64,000 nucleotides of DNA from Tisiphia sp964030975 (GTDB lineage: Bacteria > Pseudomonadota > Alphaproteobacteria > Rickettsiales > Rickettsiaceae), in the NCBI RefSeq assembly GCF_964030975.1, contig NZ_CAXIQH010000001.1, forward strand, positions 62,001-126,000, in the 5' to 3' direction. The translations under genes were made by a program, and so were the position numbers. Below are positions 42,166 through 50,566 of this stretch, piece after piece. The notes under the pieces were generated by a model. It was not told the DNA's origin. It made no database searches and worked only from the letters and a program-made list of their open reading frames with translations. Each line of letters starts with the position of its first letter. Positions within the stretch are counted from its first letter, which is position 1.

Positions 42166-43263
42166 ATGAGTAATAGAATAAGTAATCCATCTACAATAGT
42201 AGTTGCAATGTCTGGTGGAGTTGATAGCTCAGTAGTGGCTGCTATGCTTTGTGAACAAGGACATAAAGTCATTGGTATAACACTACAATTATATGATCAC
42301 GGCATAGCCACTATGAAAAGAAATGCCTGTTGTGCTGGGCAAGACATTTATGACGCAAAAATGGTAGCAGATAAGTTAAACATTCCGCATTATGTACTAG
42401 ATTACGAGTCTAAATTTAAAGAGTCCGTAATTGATGACTTTGCTGATAGTTACATTAGAGGTGAAACACCCCTGCCCTGTGTAAAATGTAACCAGTCAGT
42501 TAAATTTAAAGACTTATTAAAAGTATCAAAAGATTTAGGAGCTGACTGTCTTGCTACTGGTCATTACGTGCGGAAAATTGAAGGTATAGATGGAGCAGAA
42601 TTACATACTGGTATTGATATTGGCAAAGACCAAAGCTATTTTTTGTTTGCAACTACCTTAGAACAACTAAATTATCTATCTTTTCCTTTGGGAGAATTAA
42701 GTAAGGAACAAACAAGAAATATTGCTACCAAGTTTAATTTAGGCGTTGCAGATAAACCTGATAGCCAAGATATTTGTTTTGTGCCAGATGGTGATTATAG
42801 GAAGGTAATTAGTAATATACGAACCAATGCTAATGAAAAAGGTAAAATAATCCATGTAGACGGCTTTGAGCTTGGGACACATAATGGTATAATAAACTAT
42901 ACTGTAGGTCAACGTCGTGGACTTGGAATAGCTTTTCAGGAGCCACTTTATGTAGTAAGAATTGACCCTAATACAAAAATTGTATATGTTGGTCCAGATT
43001 CGGTATTAGATTCTACCGAATTTACTATTAAGGATGTTAACTGGCTGGGTAAAGAAATGGTTGCACAAGAGGAAATTGATGTGCAAGTTAAGATTCGTTC
43101 AACTCGTCCTGCTACCTTTGCCAAGATTAGCAAAATGAGTGCTACAGAAATTAAAGTAAAGTTAATGTCTGCAGAGAAAGCTGTAACTCCTGGTCAAGCT
43201 TGTGTCATATATGATAATGATCGGGTTCTTGGTGGGGGATGGATCACTAGAGAAATTGCATAA
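42166..43263 (+). CDS. mnmA: tRNA-specific 2-thiouridylase MnmA
   Basis: Thiolates U34 of tRNA-Lys, -Glu and -Gln. 365 residues. PP-loop AMSGGVDSSVVAAML near 14-27; catalytic Cys pair in PCVKCNQSVKF (about residue 103) and DICFVPDG (about 201); GHYVRK between; C-terminal TPGQACVIYDNDRVLGGGWI. All expected catalytic elements are present. Confidence 0.97.
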   Translation: MSNRISNPSTIVVAMSGGVDSSVVAAMLCEQGHKVIGITLQLYDHGIATMKRNACCAGQDIYDAKMVADKLNIPHYVLDYESKFKESVIDDFADSYIRGETPLPCVKCNQSVKFKDLLKVSKDLGADCLATGHYVRKIEGIDGAELHTGIDIGKDQSYFLFATTLEQLNYLSFPLGELSKEQTRNIATKFNLGVADKPDSQDICFVPDGDYRKVISNIRTNANEKGKIIHVDGFELGTHNGIINYTVGQRRGLGIAFQEPLYVVRIDPNTKIVYVGPDSVLDSTEFTIKDVNWLGKEMVAQEEIDVQVKIRSTRPATFAKISKMSATEIKVKLMSAEKAVTPGQACVIYDNDRVLGGGWITREIA

Positions 43264-43420
43264 TATAGATTTCCTATATAAAAAGATAAGCAATATCGCA
43301 AAAATAATGAAATAGCTACTTAGTGGGTAATAAAAATCTGCTATATTTATAAATATGACCAAATTTGGAATAACTTGTTATTATAGCTAACCTCTCCGTC
43401 ATTGCGAGGAGCCACCTCAG

Positions 43421-43635
43421 TCACAACTGTCGAAAGTTAGAAGATAAGGGGTTTAGAGGTTATCATGGTAGTTTAAAAGTTGTAGAAAAATAACCTGCGT
43501 CATTGCGAGGAGGTGTGAGCCGACGAAGCAATTGTAAGATGTCATTCTTAGCAACGGCGGGAATCTAGTCCCTGCTTTCGCAGGGATGACAAAAAAATTG
43601 CTTCGTTGGCTTATGCATTCTCGCTAATAGACGCC
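43421..43635. repeat. Family E element with nested P and CATTCCCGCG-like palindromes
   Basis: The left end CACAACTGTCGAAAGTTAGA is typical of family E; the right end is missing. Inside are CGTCATTGCGAGGAGGTGTG (family P) and, within that, GGCGGGAATCTAG..CCCTGCTTTCGCAGGGATGA. A family P fragment also precedes it (43398-43415). No gene between mnmA and the permease. Confidence 0.75.
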
Positions 43636-43710
43636 TGAGATATCAATATCTTATCAGGATTAGCTATATAGTAGCTATAGTATTTATCTATTATTAAAAT
43701 TGGAGAAATA

Positions 43711-45099
43711 ATGAGTTTTTTAACAAAAAAAAGTTTTGAATCAATAAAAGAACTAGGTAAGACTAGCGGTCTTAGCAAAACCCTAGGAGCATTTGACCTG
43801 ATATTATTAGGACTTGGTGCTATAATAGGTACGGGTGTATTTGTAACAACTGGTCTAGTTGCCGCTCAATTTTCTGGTCCAGCAGTGATGCTATCCTATG
43901 TTATTGCAGGTGGAACATGTATTTTTGTTGCTCTTGCCTATACAGAGCTTGCCACAATGTTACCTACTTCTGGTAGTATTTATACTTACTCTTATATAGC
44001 ATTTGGTGAGGTGTTTGCTTGGTTAATGGGCAGTGTTATTATATTAGAGCTTGGTTTTGCTGCTGGGGCTGTTGCGGCCGCTTGGTCTGGATATGTTCAG
44101 GCAATATTGTCAGCTGGTGGAATAAATTTGCCGGAGACTTTAACTACCGTGCCTAGCAATGGTGGAATAATAAATCTACCCGCTTTTCTTATTGTAGTGT
44201 TTGTCTCTTTTGTTTTGTATTTAGGAACAAAAGATAGTAAAAAACTAAATGCTATTTTAGTATTTGTAAAAATGGCAGCTATATTTGCTTTTATTGTGTT
44301 TGCTACACCGCATTTTGATGCTACAAATTGGCAGAATTTTCTACCTTTTGGCTTCAATAACATGCTAGTTGGGGCATCTATCCTATTTTTTGCTATGACA
44401 GGTTTTGGCACAATAGCCACTACAGCTGAAGAATGCAAAAACCCTAATCGAGATTTAATGATCGGTATTATTGGATCACTAGTAATTGCAACAATAGTAT
44501 ATGTTATAATAGCTGGACTAGTCACTGGCATAGCACCTTTTGCTCAACTTAATAATGACCAACCTCTTGCTCATGCACTTAGCTTGAACAATAGTAATGT
44601 CGGTTCTGCTATAGTTGCTACTGGAGCAGTATGTGGTATGACTACGGTACTAATGATGAATATTTATGCTACATCCCGTATTTTTTATGTAATTGCCCGA
44701 GATGGATTATTGCCAAAAAGCTTTGCAACACTTCATCCTAAACATGATAGTCCTTATATTACTATCTTAATATTTTCTGTACTTGCTGCATTATTAGGAG
44801 GATTTTGCCCAACTACAGTGCTTGTGCAGTTTTCATCCATGGGATCATTAATAGATTATACAGCGGTTGCTATAATAGTCATGTTGTTTAGAATAAAAAT
44901 GCCAAATGCTACAAGACCCTTTAAATGTCCTGCCGCATTTATCATTATACCATTTGTTTTAGTAGCTTGCCTATATTTACTATCTATACAAATATTTGAT
45001 AGTAATTTTAATTTGATGATTGCAGGTCAATTGCTGATATACTGGTTTGTGGTAATGTTTATTCTGTATATTCTTAGATTGTTCTTTATAAAACGATAA
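43711..45099 (+). CDS. APC-family amino acid permease
   Basis: 462 residues, about 12 helices. First helix LILLGLGAIIGTGVFVTTGLVA, the unwound substrate-binding segment of the cationic amino acid / YfnA group; helix 6 region ASILFFAMTGFGTIATTAEECKNPNRDL is equally typical. Imports amino acids across the inner membrane; specificity not assigned. It ends 11 bases before hisS, so co-transcription is likely. Confidence 0.93.
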   Translation: MSFLTKKSFESIKELGKTSGLSKTLGAFDLILLGLGAIIGTGVFVTTGLVAAQFSGPAVMLSYVIAGGTCIFVALAYTELATMLPTSGSIYTYSYIAFGEVFAWLMGSVIILELGFAAGAVAAAWSGYVQAILSAGGINLPETLTTVPSNGGIINLPAFLIVVFVSFVLYLGTKDSKKLNAILVFVKMAAIFAFIVFATPHFDATNWQNFLPFGFNNMLVGASILFFAMTGFGTIATTAEECKNPNRDLMIGIIGSLVIATIVYVIIAGLVTGIAPFAQLNNDQPLAHALSLNNSNVGSAIVATGAVCGMTTVLMMNIYATSRIFYVIARDGLLPKSFATLHPKHDSPYITILIFSVLAALLGGFCPTTVLVQFSSMGSLIDYTAVAIIVMLFRIKMPNATRPFKCPAAFIIIPFVLVACLYLLSIQIFDSNFNLMIAGQLLIYWFVVMFILYILRLFFIKR

Positions 45100-45110
45100 G
45101 TTTAATTTGT

Positions 45111-46364
45111 ATGAATAATGCACTACAACCATTACGTGGCACTAAAGACCTACTACCTGAGGATTATATAATTCACGATTATATAATTAACATAGCAAAA
45201 CATATCGGTGAACTTTATGGTTATCAAGCCATGAGTACACCGATACTTGAATATACTAAAGTCTTTGACCGCACACTTGGAGAGACTTCTGATGTAATAA
45301 GCAAGGAAATGTATAGTTTTCTTGATAAGAGTGATAATAATATCTCTCTTAGACCTGAGTTTACAGCTGGCATTATTAGGGCATTTATATCTAATAACCT
45401 GCAACAAACATTACCTATTAAATTCTTTTCAAGTGGTCCAGTGTTTCGTTATGACCGACCACAAGCTGGTAGACAAAGGCAATTTCATCAAATAAACTTT
45501 GAATATATTGGTGGAGAAGAAGGAGCCAGTAACGATGCTGAAACAATTAAGCTTGCATTAGACGTTCTTCAGGCTTTAGAAATAGATAGAGATACAACTT
45601 TAGAAATAAACTCAATTGGTTGTGCTGCAACTCGTACTCTCTACCAACAGAAATTGGTAGAGTATTTCAATGACTATAAGTCAGAATTATCAGAAGATAG
45701 CCAAAAGCGACTGATCAAAAATCCGATGCGGATATTAGATTCAAAAGATGAAAATGATAAAAAGATAGTTGCAAATAGTCCGCTAATATCTCGCTATTAT
45801 AATAGCGAGACTGCAAGATATTTTGATGATGTGTTAAAATACTTAAATTTGCTTAATGTAAAATATATTATTAATCCAAGGTTAGTACGGGGGCTTGATT
45901 ATTATTGCCATACAACTTTTGAGTTTACTACTACCAAACTTGGTAGTCAGTCGACAATTCTTGCTGGTGGAAGATATGATGGGTTGAGCAAAATTATGGG
46001 AGGTCACGAGACAAAAGCCATTGGCTTTGCTGCTGGAATTGAAAGGCTTGCCTTAATGAGAGAATATAACATACCTAAGGCAAGACCAGTATTTATCTTT
46101 CCTATTAGCGACAATAATTTAGAATATTGTTTAATTTTAGCAAACCAATTGCGTCAAAAAAATATTTCTGTTACCTTAGACGCTAAAGGTAAAATAGCCA
46201 AAAGAATGACCCGAGCTAATCTACAGAAAGCTAAATATGCTATTTTTGTTGGTGATGATGAACAAATGAGTAATAGTTTTAAATTAAAAGATCTTGATAA
46301 AGAACAAGAATATTTATTGAAATTTGAACAAGTTATAGAATTATTGCTGAGCAAGGCAATTTAA
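45111..46364 (+). CDS. hisS: Histidyl-tRNA synthetase
   Basis: 417 residues. Motif 1 region LRGTKDLLPED; motif 2 FFSSGPVFRYDRPQAGRQRQFHQ; His-A signature LVRGLDYYCHTTFEF; motif 3 AAGIERLAL; C-terminal anticodon-binding domain present. The last codons and TAA (46362-46364) fall in the start of a family C repeat (GCAATTTAAAAGTC), so the repeat supplies the stop. Confidence 0.97.
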   Translation: MNNALQPLRGTKDLLPEDYIIHDYIINIAKHIGELYGYQAMSTPILEYTKVFDRTLGETSDVISKEMYSFLDKSDNNISLRPEFTAGIIRAFISNNLQQTLPIKFFSSGPVFRYDRPQAGRQRQFHQINFEYIGGEEGASNDAETIKLALDVLQALEIDRDTTLEINSIGCAATRTLYQQKLVEYFNDYKSELSEDSQKRLIKNPMRILDSKDENDKKIVANSPLISRYYNSETARYFDDVLKYLNLLNVKYIINPRLVRGLDYYCHTTFEFTTTKLGSQSTILAGGRYDGLSKIMGGHETKAIGFAAGIERLALMREYNIPKARPVFIFPISDNNLEYCLILANQLRQKNISVTLDAKGKIAKRMTRANLQKAKYAIFVGDDEQMSNSFKLKDLDKEQEYLLKFEQVIELLLSKAI

Positions 46365-46428
46365 AAGTCATAACTAATGATATAAAATACTAGGTTATAG
46401 AAACGAATAACCGTCATCGCGAGCTAGT
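46356..46428. repeat. Left half of a split family C element
   Basis: GCAATTTAAAAGTCATAACT to CGTCATCGCGAG matches the left 70 bases of 11553-11784. The rest resumes at 48488 (CCACGAAGTGGCGTGGCGAT). About 2.06 kb of other mobile DNA now lies between the halves, beginning with TAGTCTCTCCGTCAAAA, a diverged IS5-type end. Confidence 0.8.
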
Positions 46429-46451
46429 CTCTCCGTCAAAAAGGCTGTAGG

Positions 46452-48084
46452 TAGTCTCCCCGTCAAAAGTGCAAAAAATTCAAAAATTAGCACCTTAGCA
46501 AAAAATTTTTGTATAAAATTTTAGAGTTTAATTGTTCTGATGTAATTTTTTGATATAAAAAGATGATTTTTAGAAAATTTTTGCATGACGTTTTGTTAAC
46601 GATTTTGTAATCGTTTGATTAATTTTCTTTATTTGCTAATTTTTATGTAGAAAAATTTGTTTTGAGCAGGTGATTAGCAATACACCGTAAGTTCAATCCT
46701 ACAGCGGAAATTAACGGATTTATTATATCTCCTATTACTCCTTTTAAGTAATTTCTGCCAACTCTACCATAATGCTTAAGGTGTCCTATTATCGGCTCTA
46801 TAGCACTTCTTCTCTTGATCATTGCCTTATCATCTGAGGATAGCTTCTTCTTGCAATATGGGCTATACACCTTGTCTTTTTCTTTAAAATTATTCCCCTT
46901 ATAGCCTAAATCAACAAATGTCCTGGCTATTCCCACTCCTGTTAATTTCTTTACAACCTCTACAGTCTGCGATAATGTATGACCATCATATGGATTGCCA
47001 TGAAATGATTTGGCCGCTAATACAAAATTACCTCGACCACTTACTGCTATCGAAACCTTGTTACCAAACTCATAGGGTTTGTTTAATTTCCCTTTACCTA
47101 TGCACTCTACCTCCGGTGCGTGAAAACTATATAATACTTTATTATCCTCCTTATATCGCTCTTTCTCTGCTTTACTCAGTATAGATTGTGCCTGAATCTT
47201 TTTAATCTTATTTAGTATTTCTTGCTGCTTTAATGACAAACTTAACTTTGTTTTTGCTATTTCTCGCTGACATATTCTTATTAAACGACCCAGCAATATC
47301 TTTAAATGTTGCATTACCTTCTTACGTTTTTTGGCTTTACTATTATCCTTATATTTCCATAATTTTACTATGTCTTTTTTATATTGCTTGGCATATGTCT
47401 CATGTAACTTAATGCCTAAAGTATGACATAACTTTACTAGCTCTATTCTTGCCTTATCCATCAAATACACATCATGAGGATACTTAATATTCTTAATTTG
47501 TACTGTAGTATCAACGATTATCGATGCTAAGTCTTTTTTTTTAAGCACTCCGACTTTGCAACCAATTCTTGTTAATTCTTTTAATATCTCATTATATCCT
47601 TCTTCCCCTAATATAGCACGAAACCTTCGTATACTAGCTTCTGATATCTCAGCATCTTTCTGCAAATATTCCCAACCACAAAAATATTGCCAATATACGT
47701 TCTCTCTCAGCTCTTCTTCAGCTGCAGCATCTGACAGGTTATACATCGCTTGCAGCATAGTTACTCCAAGTAATAACCTGTGACATCTGCGATTCCTACC
47801 AAATTTCTTGATATTAACATTTGTCAATAACCATTCCTCTAAAACAGTCCAATTTATTAACGATCTTAATTTATATAACTTGTTATTAGGGTTTAATTCT
47901 TCGGTCAATTTATAACCAAAAAGCTGTCCTTGTTTTTGGGATTTTATTATATCTTCTATCGGCATAATTCATACAATCCATAAGGTTTCTGCCAATATTA
48001 TAGCATTTTCTTATGGATTATCTAGATATTTTTACCCGCTAACCATATTATATATTATCCTTCTAGACTTTTGACGGGGAGACT
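46452..48084 (-). mobile_element. IS5-type insertion sequence, copy 3
   Basis: 1633 bp with ends AGTCTCCCCGTCAAAAGT and target duplication AGGT (46448-46451, 48085-48088). It looks identical to copy 2. It has inserted just inside the left end of an older, degenerate IS5-derived unit, which itself had split a family C element. Confidence 0.95.
46643..47965 (-). CDS. IS5-family transposase, copy 3
   Basis: Intact 440-residue frame, same residues as copy 2 throughout as far as I compared, including CIANHLL near the end. Catalytic DDE blocks complete. Confidence 0.93.
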   Translation of the reverse strand: MPIEDIIKSQKQGQLFGYKLTEELNPNNKLYKLRSLINWTVLEEWLLTNVNIKKFGRNRRCHRLLLGVTMLQAMYNLSDAAAEEELRENVYWQYFCGWEYLQKDAEISEASIRRFRAILGEEGYNEILKELTRIGCKVGVLKKKDLASIIVDTTVQIKNIKYPHDVYLMDKARIELVKLCHTLGIKLHETYAKQYKKDIVKLWKYKDNSKAKKRKKVMQHLKILLGRLIRICQREIAKTKLSLSLKQQEILNKIKKIQAQSILSKAEKERYKEDNKVLYSFHAPEVECIGKGKLNKPYEFGNKVSIAVSGRGNFVLAAKSFHGNPYDGHTLSQTVEVVKKLTGVGIARTFVDLGYKGNNFKEKDKVYSPYCKKKLSSDDKAMIKRRSAIEPIIGHLKHYGRVGRNYLKGVIGDIINPLISAVGLNLRCIANHLLKTNFST

Positions 48085-48096
48085 AGGTATTAGAGG

Positions 48097-48236
48097 TATA
48101 GTTATGCTCATAGGATTAGGTGATAAAGAACATAACGATTGTAAGTTGTCATTCCCGCGAAGGCGGGAATCTAGATACCTGCTTTCGCAGGTATGACACA
48201 AAGTTTGTATCACCTAATTCAATAGGTTTCACTATA
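48097..48236. mobile_element. MITE family A, copy 6 (140 bp)
   Basis: Complete copy eight bases past the AGGT duplication of IS5-type copy 3. Ends TATAGTTATGCTCATAGGAT and CCTATTGAATTAGGTGATA (inverted). Central palindrome CATTCCCGCGAAGGCGGGAA. Confidence 0.9.
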
Positions 48237-48487
48237 ATACATGTTTGCGGTTAAAAATCACATCAAAATCCATAAGATTTTCACCCTATTTTATCAAAAA
48301 CCTTATGGATTTACAAAGTTTTTATAACCTAATCACAGTACCAAGCTTGTCATCCCTGCGAAAGCAGGTATCTAAAATAGTCGACAAAAAGCCATGAGAT
48401 ATTATAGATTCCTGCCTACGCAGGAATGACATCCTTTTTGTTTAAACATAGCAGATGTTGTATCTTTAGACTTTTGACGGGGGGACT
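48237..48487. repeat. Degenerate IS5-derived unit (right part) with family D palindrome
   Basis: AATCCATAAGATTTTC and CTTATGGATTT near 48267-48315 resemble the right subterminal region of the IS5-type element. A family D unit follows (CCTGCGAAAGCAGGT to CCTACGCAGGAATGACATCC), and the terminus TTTAGACTTTTGACGGGGGG ends near 48486. Together with 46427-46451 it forms an old nonautonomous element that encloses copy 3 and MITE copy 6. Confidence 0.65.
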
Positions 48488-48658
48488 ATGGCCACGAAGT
48501 GGCGTGGCGATCCAAATAAACAGCTTGTTGTTTTATTTTTGTCATCGTAATTTCTGGATTGCCGCGTCGCCGCTTTGCGGCTCCTCGCAATGACGGTTAT
48601 TCACCTAAATACAACCGGTCTTTTTCTGCTATTAGTTGTGACTTTTAAATCGCCCTGT
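48488..48658. repeat. Right half of a split family C element
   Basis: CCACGAAGTGGCGTGGCGAT, ATCCAAATAAACAGC, CTCCTCGCAATGACGG and the terminal GACTTTTAAATCGCCCTG. It continues the left half at 46356-46428 and ends just before the next gene's stop. Confidence 0.8.
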
Positions 48659-48661
48659 CAT

Positions 48662-49552
48662 TTACTCCCCATATATTTCTTTGCGTTTTTTATCAATATA
48701 ATATTCACTTATTAGCAATCCTATAGCATGAATTATAAAAATAGGGAGGAGAAACTTAACTTGCAACCAAATAGCAGCATATATTTTTATTATTTCGTTA
48801 CCCTTTTCTGGATAAACGAAGTATCTTTCACTCCAGATTGTAGCAGATATGCATATTAGCATACAAAAAATAGTAGCTACCAATAGCAAAGATGGTTGAT
48901 AATGTATCCACTTACGATAATAAAGTTGCATATGACGTTTTATTATTAAGTATACTGGGTTAAAAATAAACATTGTGGCTAGAAATATTGCTATTAATAT
49001 ATACATGATATTAGTTTCTTGAACATTTTGGATATCTATTATGTTAAATTTGATCATTAAAGAGTGAACGATAAGAGCTATGGCAAAGGTAAAGGAATAA
49101 ATCACAATAAAACTAGTTACAGAAGCTTCTAGAAAGTTATAAATATTAACGATAAAGGAGTAACGCCTAGCAACAATAATAATCATAGATATCATACCGA
49201 CTACAATCATAGATCGTGCTTGTTCAGACAGCATATAATTTTTTGCAACAGATACTAATTCAGCTCGATCATATATACGAGACGTAGTTACTATAAACAT
49301 TACTAGGCAGAAAAATAATAATAGGTAAAAATATTGGTATATGAACTTAAATACAGGTTCAGTTTTATTCAATAGAGGTTTTGCCTTCTTGTGCAATAAA
49401 GGCTCTATCTTTAGGAGTAAATTATAGACCAAACCAGTCTTAAAAGATGCTGCACTATGCATATCTATTCCTGGCTGAACTCGCTTTTTTAATTGCTGAA
49501 TTTGTTTTTCTAATTCTTTGAACTTTATAGCTTCTTTTTCTTCATTAGCCAT
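48662..49552 (-). CDS. Multi-pass inner-membrane protein of unknown function
   Basis: 296 residues. An N-terminal coiled-coil (EEKEAIKFKELEKQIQQLKK) and a basic stretch precede about six helices, for example YFYLLLFFCLVMFIVTTS and SMIVVGMISMIIIVA. It ends with a charged KKRKEIYGE tail. I recognise no family. It lies 26 bases downstream of lpxC on the same strand and is probably co-transcribed with it. Confidence 0.65.
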   Translation of the reverse strand: MANEEKEAIKFKELEKQIQQLKKRVQPGIDMHSAASFKTGLVYNLLLKIEPLLHKKAKPLLNKTEPVFKFIYQYFYLLLFFCLVMFIVTTSRIYDRAELVSVAKNYMLSEQARSMIVVGMISMIIIVARRYSFIVNIYNFLEASVTSFIVIYSFTFAIALIVHSLMIKFNIIDIQNVQETNIMYILIAIFLATMFIFNPVYLIIKRHMQLYYRKWIHYQPSLLLVATIFCMLICISATIWSERYFVYPEKGNEIIKIYAAIWLQVKFLLPIFIIHAIGLLISEYYIDKKRKEIYGE

Positions 49553-49578
49553 ATAATTAAACCTGAGCTGCTGTAAGC

Positions 49579-50439
49579 TTAAATTTCTCTATCACTAACC
49601 CATTGATAAGCACTAGGATCACTAAATACTTGTCGTAAAAATTGATTATTCAGAGCATGACTAGTTTTATAACCAGTAATGTTAGCTATTAGATGACCTC
49701 CTGTAGTATATAAATCTCCGAATAGATCGAGAAGTTTGTGCCGCACAAATTCATCGCTATATCTAAGTCCATCGTGATTTATTATAATATCTTGATCTAT
49801 ACCTATAGCATTATCGAGAGAGGCACCACGTGCCAACCCCTTACTTTTTAAATATTCAAGTTCATGGACAAATCCAAAAGTTCTAGCATCAGCAATATTA
49901 TTTTTGAAAGATTCATTTTCTGAGAAGAGTAAATTTTGCTTGCCAATAGCTTTGCTAGCAAAATCTATTGTCATATCAACCGTCATACTATGAGAGGGGC
50001 TACACACTAGCTCACAATCTTTGTGAATTGCCCTAATTTCTTTTAAGATTTTTAGGTATTTCTTTGGGGCATTTTGTAATTTTCGACCAGCACATTCTAT
50101 CATAAAAACAAAAGCTTTACTGCTACCATCCATTATCGGCACTTCAGAACCATCGATTTCAATTATTAAGTTGTCGATCCCACATCCCCAAAGAGCTGCC
50201 ATTAAATGCTCTATAGTTGAAATGGAAATATTATGCTCATTTTTTATGGTAGTAGAGAAAGAAGTCTCTGAGACATTCAAACAACTAGCTTGAATAAAGT
50301 TTATCTCTTGCCTTACATCAGTTCTGACAAAGACAATGCCAGTATTTTCTGCAGCTGGTCTTAAAGTCAACTGAGTAATGTTACCGGAATGAACGCCTAC
50401 CCCATAACAACTCACAGGGCTTAGTATGGATACTTGCAT
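49579..50439 (-). CDS. lpxC: UDP-3-O-acyl-N-acetylglucosamine deacetylase
   Basis: Zinc enzyme, the committed step of lipid A synthesis. 286 residues. Opening CYGVGVHSGNITQLTLRPA; zinc His in ISTIEHLMAALWGCGIDNL; catalytic Glu/Asp region VPIMDGSSKAFVF; the HKLLDLFGDLYTTGGHL block with the remaining zinc ligands and catalytic His. Complete. With lpxK and the acyltransferase here, the organism clearly makes lipid A. Confidence 0.97.
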   Translation of the reverse strand: MQVSILSPVSCYGVGVHSGNITQLTLRPAAENTGIVFVRTDVRQEINFIQASCLNVSETSFSTTIKNEHNISISTIEHLMAALWGCGIDNLIIEIDGSEVPIMDGSSKAFVFMIECAGRKLQNAPKKYLKILKEIRAIHKDCELVCSPSHSMTVDMTIDFASKAIGKQNLLFSENESFKNNIADARTFGFVHELEYLKSKGLARGASLDNAIGIDQDIIINHDGLRYSDEFVRHKLLDLFGDLYTTGGHLIANITGYKTSHALNNQFLRQVFSDPSAYQWVSDREI

Positions 50440-50566
50440 TGGTCAATTCTACTAATATTTTAGAAATTCGAGCTATTTTAGTACCTTAACCAATTATATG
50501 CAAGTTACATTATGTTACAAAATATTACACCAATAGACTCTTTATATTCTCAAAAATTTACTATTG

